A DNA stretch of 64,000 nt from NCBI GenBank assembly GCA_020086605.1, contig JACBWW010000003.1, positions 1,735,586-1,799,585 on the forward strand, written 5' to 3'. Source of the stretch: Lanius collurio. Its lineage: Eukaryota; Chordata; Aves; Passeriformes; Laniidae. Of the stretch, positions 59,959 to 64,000 are shown piece after piece. Positions within the stretch are counted from its first letter, which is position 1, and each line of letters starts with the position of its first letter. Both the position numbers and the translations under genes were made by a program. Under the pieces are notes generated by a model. The model worked only from the letters and a program-made list of their open reading frames with translations. It was not told the DNA's origin and did not search any database.

Positions 59959-62900
59959 TCTAACTTACTTATTCGAGTCAGCAACACCTTTCTAATCACT
60001 GCAACATAGTTGGAGGAGAACCACTGTCATCTTAAGCTTGGCTAAACTGATACTATCATCAGATCTGCAGTTAAGTTGAATTCTTCTGAACAGTAACTTT
60101 TCTGTAAGACTCAGACACCAGTGCTACTTGACAGTCTCATTATTTTCTAACATCTCCACAGTTTTGTGGGTTGTTTGGGTTTTTTTTCCCTTAAGAAGAG
60201 GTGCAGATCAATGGATACAAACAATCTTCACTGAAAATAAACTGAATATAAAGAGAAATCCAAATGTGGGGTGTTTGTGGGAGGAAATTTCTCCCTCAGC
60301 ACCAAGAGAACCCTTTAAAATATTCTGAAAACCTTGACAACTTCCTTCTTTTCCTTCCTAAGCTGACAGCTCCCAATCTAAACCCTTGCTAGGATATAAA
60401 TCAGTTCTGCTTCAAAGCTCACTGTGCCTGCATTAGGTGAAGAAGAATGGCTAATGCCGTGCCCAGAACTCACACCTCAGTACCCTGAACGTTTGACTCT
60501 ACAGCCCTATAAGCTTTGTATTAGCAAAAAATTTAACATAACGTTTTTGGAATCTCTCTGTTAGTGAAATACTTTAGTGTCCAAGACAGCATACTGATTT
60601 GCAGTACAGCTTTTTCCTTACTCATAGTTTTGGCTGGATACCTTTCCTCTTTTTCTCTGACAATCTCTGAACCAAGGCTTTTCCTGCCAGTGTATGAAGT
60701 AGTGGGGATGCTCCATGCCTGCTCTTGTGCAGCCTTTGTATCCTGCTCTTTCTAAAATTCTACAGAACTTTCCCATCACAGCAATACAGAAAATATCACA
60801 AGTTCATTTAACTAAACCAAGAGTCACAAAACACTAAAAGAGAAGTTTCCAGAGGACAAATCTTAAAGCATAGTGCTGAATAGCGATGGAACAAAGAAAA
60901 AAAAGAACTCCATTTTCTATCTGTAAGATTCAGGAATACAGGAAATTATTAAAATAATTTCTATCCATTTTTATTAAAAGAACAATATTTTTCTTAGTGA
61001 AGTTTTGGATTTATTGATATTCATAATTTTCTAATAGCCTGAAAGGATGCTTTGTCATTTGTTTTGCATTCTCAGACTAGGTTTCTGCTGGTACCGTTAT
61101 TATAATAATAATAGCTCCCATGGAAGGAAGGGTGTCATTAATGAAACAGTGGTAATAAAGCAAATACAATGAATTAGAAAAACTGCCTTGAATTTTCTCT
61201 AATTTTATGTCTTAATCATTAGGAAGCATGCAGTCAATATTAAAAAGTGCTCTGAATTCTGGAACCTTATGCTAAATTGAATCACACCAGGGCTTCTCCC
61301 AGACTTTTTAACCAGGCTAATTTTGTTTTAATAATTATCTACACTAACACCCCAAGAGAGACCTATAGCTAACATATAATAGTTTTGTTGTGAGTTTTAT
61401 AGATCTTCCCCTGAGGTCATGGCACTAAGTCTGTTTTACATCAGCCACTGGACTTGTGAGGACCAAAAGGTGACCCACTGACACACTTTCCCTCCTGTGG
61501 TTGTCTTTTCTGACTGGACATGGCAGGCTCAGACCTCTTGAAGCTCATTGCTGAGTTTGTGAGATGTGTGAACACACATAACATTTCACAGACAGCGAAA
61601 GGAAAAACTGAGAGCAAAAAGTGGCTACTTTGGCACATTACACACTCTTGACACACAGGTTTCAGCAATGATGTTATAGTTCCAGCCTCACTTCTCAAGA
61701 GTTCATGCAATGAAAGTGAGATGCCAGTACTTCTTAAAGTACAGCCATTGCTATGGGATGCTCAGCAATCACTCCTGTAAAACAGCACCAGGTTTTTTAT
61801 AAGCAGAATGTCCTGCAGTGTTGGCTGGCATAAATTAACTTTTGGCAGGTTTTTATTACATTGCTCATTCCTCTGAGTTTCTAAATCCCACCACACCTAG
61901 AAGATTTTGTGGTCTCCAAGTGAAGCGGTTGATGAACAATAAGAAATTGTGTTGGATTAAGACTGAACATTTGTAATTTGGTAAGTATGGAATAGGTATA
62001 TTACTCAATTGTAGGTTCAATAAGCAGATCTACTAAACAGAAGACTGGAAGAGAAATCTCAGGTAGAAAATGTTAATATTATAAAGTAATTATTTGCCAT
62101 TTTTTGCTTCCTTCTAAGGAATGTAGGTACTGTGCTTCCAAAAAAAATAACCACTCTTGGCCTCATATCAGCTTCAATAAGCTGTAACACCATAAATCAG
62201 TAAAAATCTGTACTTCAGATTCAGTTCAGAAGAGTTGAAGTAGTCAAGACATGAGCAATTCTTATGTGCACCACCCGTCTCACGCTGTAAATCAAGCTCT
62301 ACAGTGAACTCAGGAACTGCCTCTGAAGACAGACTTGGGCAAGGTTAAAAGAAAACACTGATGAGAGCAAGGCATTGCTGAAGGATGAGTGCTGCCAACT
62401 CAGAGGGAGCCACTGACAGGAAAAAGAAGCAAGGCAGCATGCACTTAGGAAGTCCTGGCCTTTTCCCATGGCAACCCATTACATTATGAGCTCTGTAGAA
62501 GGAAAGGAAAAAAGAGTAGGGGCTGCTGCAGTTCTTTCCAATGAGGGACTTTGAAGTTAAGGTGTAAACAAATGGCTTAAATACCCCTCATTTTCCTCAT
62601 CATTTCCATTTCAGGTATTTTTTAACAACAGCAAGGCTTTAGAAATGAAGGTCCAGCTCAAGACACTGTTAACAAAATTCCAATTTTAGGTAATAAAGAA
62701 AAGGCAAAACAGCAAAGGTTCCCTTCTTATGGCATAGGGATGAAGCTGCAACACTCGTGGTGTGGAGAGGCCCAGACTCCCTTACGTCTTCCCTTGAGGG
62801 GCTTCACATTCTAGTTTGTCACCACACACAATAAAAAAGCCAATATATTTTACTTTCCTCGTTTCTTTGGAGCTCTCAGTTTTTGGAATGCTTTTTCTTA

Positions 62901-63026
62901 GATCCACCAAAGTGGTAATAGTAGCTACTGCTCTTCAGACTATTCTATGAGATTCATATTTTTAGATGTTAAAGAACACTATCAGGACTAATGAAGCAAA
63001 AAATCAGAAATAACAGCTCTTCTTGC

Positions 63027-63070
63027 TTTTTTTTTTTGTTTGTTTGTTTGTTTGTTTGGGTTTTTTTGTT
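63027..63070. repeat. T-run and (TTTG)n simple repeat
   Basis: A run of T is followed by five to six TTTG units, GGG and a second T-run. Simple repeat, with no attached element recognised. Confidence 0.9.
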
Positions 63071-64000
63071 ATTTACTATTACCTACCATGCATTACTCTT
63101 TCTTTTATGCAGCATATTTTCCAAAGATATCTACAATGCTTTTATTTGTAAATGGAAATACTCAGGGAAGAAGCAATATACAGAAATACACAGATAATCC
63201 TTACTACTTTCCTTTTCATTCTTGCCCCACCAAGTGCAGTCTTGCTATTGTAAATGGTACATATGACCATGAAGAGAGCTTCTTATTTAAAGCATCATGA
63301 AAAGAAAATCCTCAGAAATGACTCACAGTATATGGCCATTATGCCTAACAGGCACTGAGTGTAACTACTGGCAAAGAAAGTTGGCACAAGTTTAGCTCGA
63401 TGACCTTTGGCTATGCAGAGGTGCTGCACAACATGAGATATGCAAATGCCACACTCAAAGCAAAGAATCTCTTTTCATACCTCAGCCTTGAATTACAAAA
63501 CTTGTTGATGAAATACGTGCATCTCTTTCTGGGTTTTTTTGCCTTCCTGAAAGATGCCTAACTAAATACATGAGATAATTTGAATGGCTGCAATGGCACA
63601 CAAGACATCCTTGTAGATAACATTGTCTTGGTTTGGAGTCGCCAGGTGACCAGGCAGGAGTCCTAGATTATATAGCTGAAAGTACTTAAGCCTATTGAAG
63701 ATTATTATTTAGGTAATAATTTAGGATAAGATGAAGCATTTATCAGATGATATTGGCTTGGATTGTGATATGGCTTCTCAACCCTTTTCCCTTTCATTAT
63801 AATACCTGCAACAACTCTCACCAGAGAGTCAATACAAACTATGAAGAGAGGTCAGGAAGATGCAGAATGAGGGGGCCTTTCATGATAATGGCAGGCAGTC
63901 AACTTCAACTGCCCTGGAGAGACAAAGCAGTAGTGACAGCTACACAGCAAGTCCCTCTTCAGCAAACTGCTGAAACTTTAACAGTTTGGAACCAGCCTGG

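Larger units (their letters stand above)
53114..64000 (-). other. MOCOS intron 5 (partial, continues past the window)
   Basis: At least 10.9 kb of intron upstream of exon 6. I looked on the minus strand for the conserved upstream MOCOS words (YLDHAGAT, the FGFPTG PLP-lysine region, FYIPR, FEDGT, ALKHGF) and did not find them. It contains an inverted repeat (58426-58518), a TTTA/TGTA microsatellite (59863-59958) and a TTTG tract (63027-63070). Confidence 0.75.

Overview
The window is vertebrate nuclear DNA, most likely from a songbird. The sequence is AT-rich, with long introns and few repeats. The only gene I can support is the 3' two-thirds of MOCOS (molybdenum cofactor sulfurase) on the minus strand. 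A probable SINE at about 47.0 kb joins a tRNA-Ile-like piece to a CR1-like tail. That is the architecture of the passerine family known from zebra finch as TguSINE1, and it is the main reason for naming a passerine. The exact species cannot be read from this window.

MOCOS runs from high to low coordinates. Ten consecutive coding exons were rebuilt from the minus strand: 53113-52914, 38290-38174, 35508-35065, 28189-28027, 22705-22624, 18455-18331, 17705-17600, 13661-13535, 11267-11163 and 4024-3878, which carries the stop codon. All junctions are GT-AG and the reading phase is continuous throughout, giving 538 residues. I number them 6-15 on the assumption that the gene has the 15 exons of the human gene. 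Exons 6, 7 and the first part of 8 encode the end of the NifS-like, PLP-dependent cysteine desulfurase region, including the RTGCFCN cysteine loop. The rest of exon 8 encodes a variable linker. The end of exon 8 through exon 15 encode the MOSC-N/MOSC part that carries the molybdenum cofactor. The N-terminal part, including the PLP lysine, was not found and should lie beyond base 64000.

Layout: 1-3877 is the 3' UTR and downstream DNA; 3878-53113 holds the ten exons and nine introns; 53114-64000 lies inside a large upstream intron. Introns make up most of the window. They contain the SINE, a weak reverse-transcriptase-like fragment (about 21.9 kb), microsatellites, a perfect 30-bp palindrome (11.8 kb), an imperfect inverted repeat (58.4 kb), a 44-bp tandem duplication (39.2 kb) and two CpG-rich blocks (9.6 and 25.7 kb). 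Single ambiguous bases occur at 3703 and 25922. I saw no RNA gene, CRISPR array, operon or second protein-coding gene. Most other open frames are AT-rich chance frames or antisense shadows of MOCOS exons. I found no convincing new biological system; the observations below are local curiosities of differing weight.
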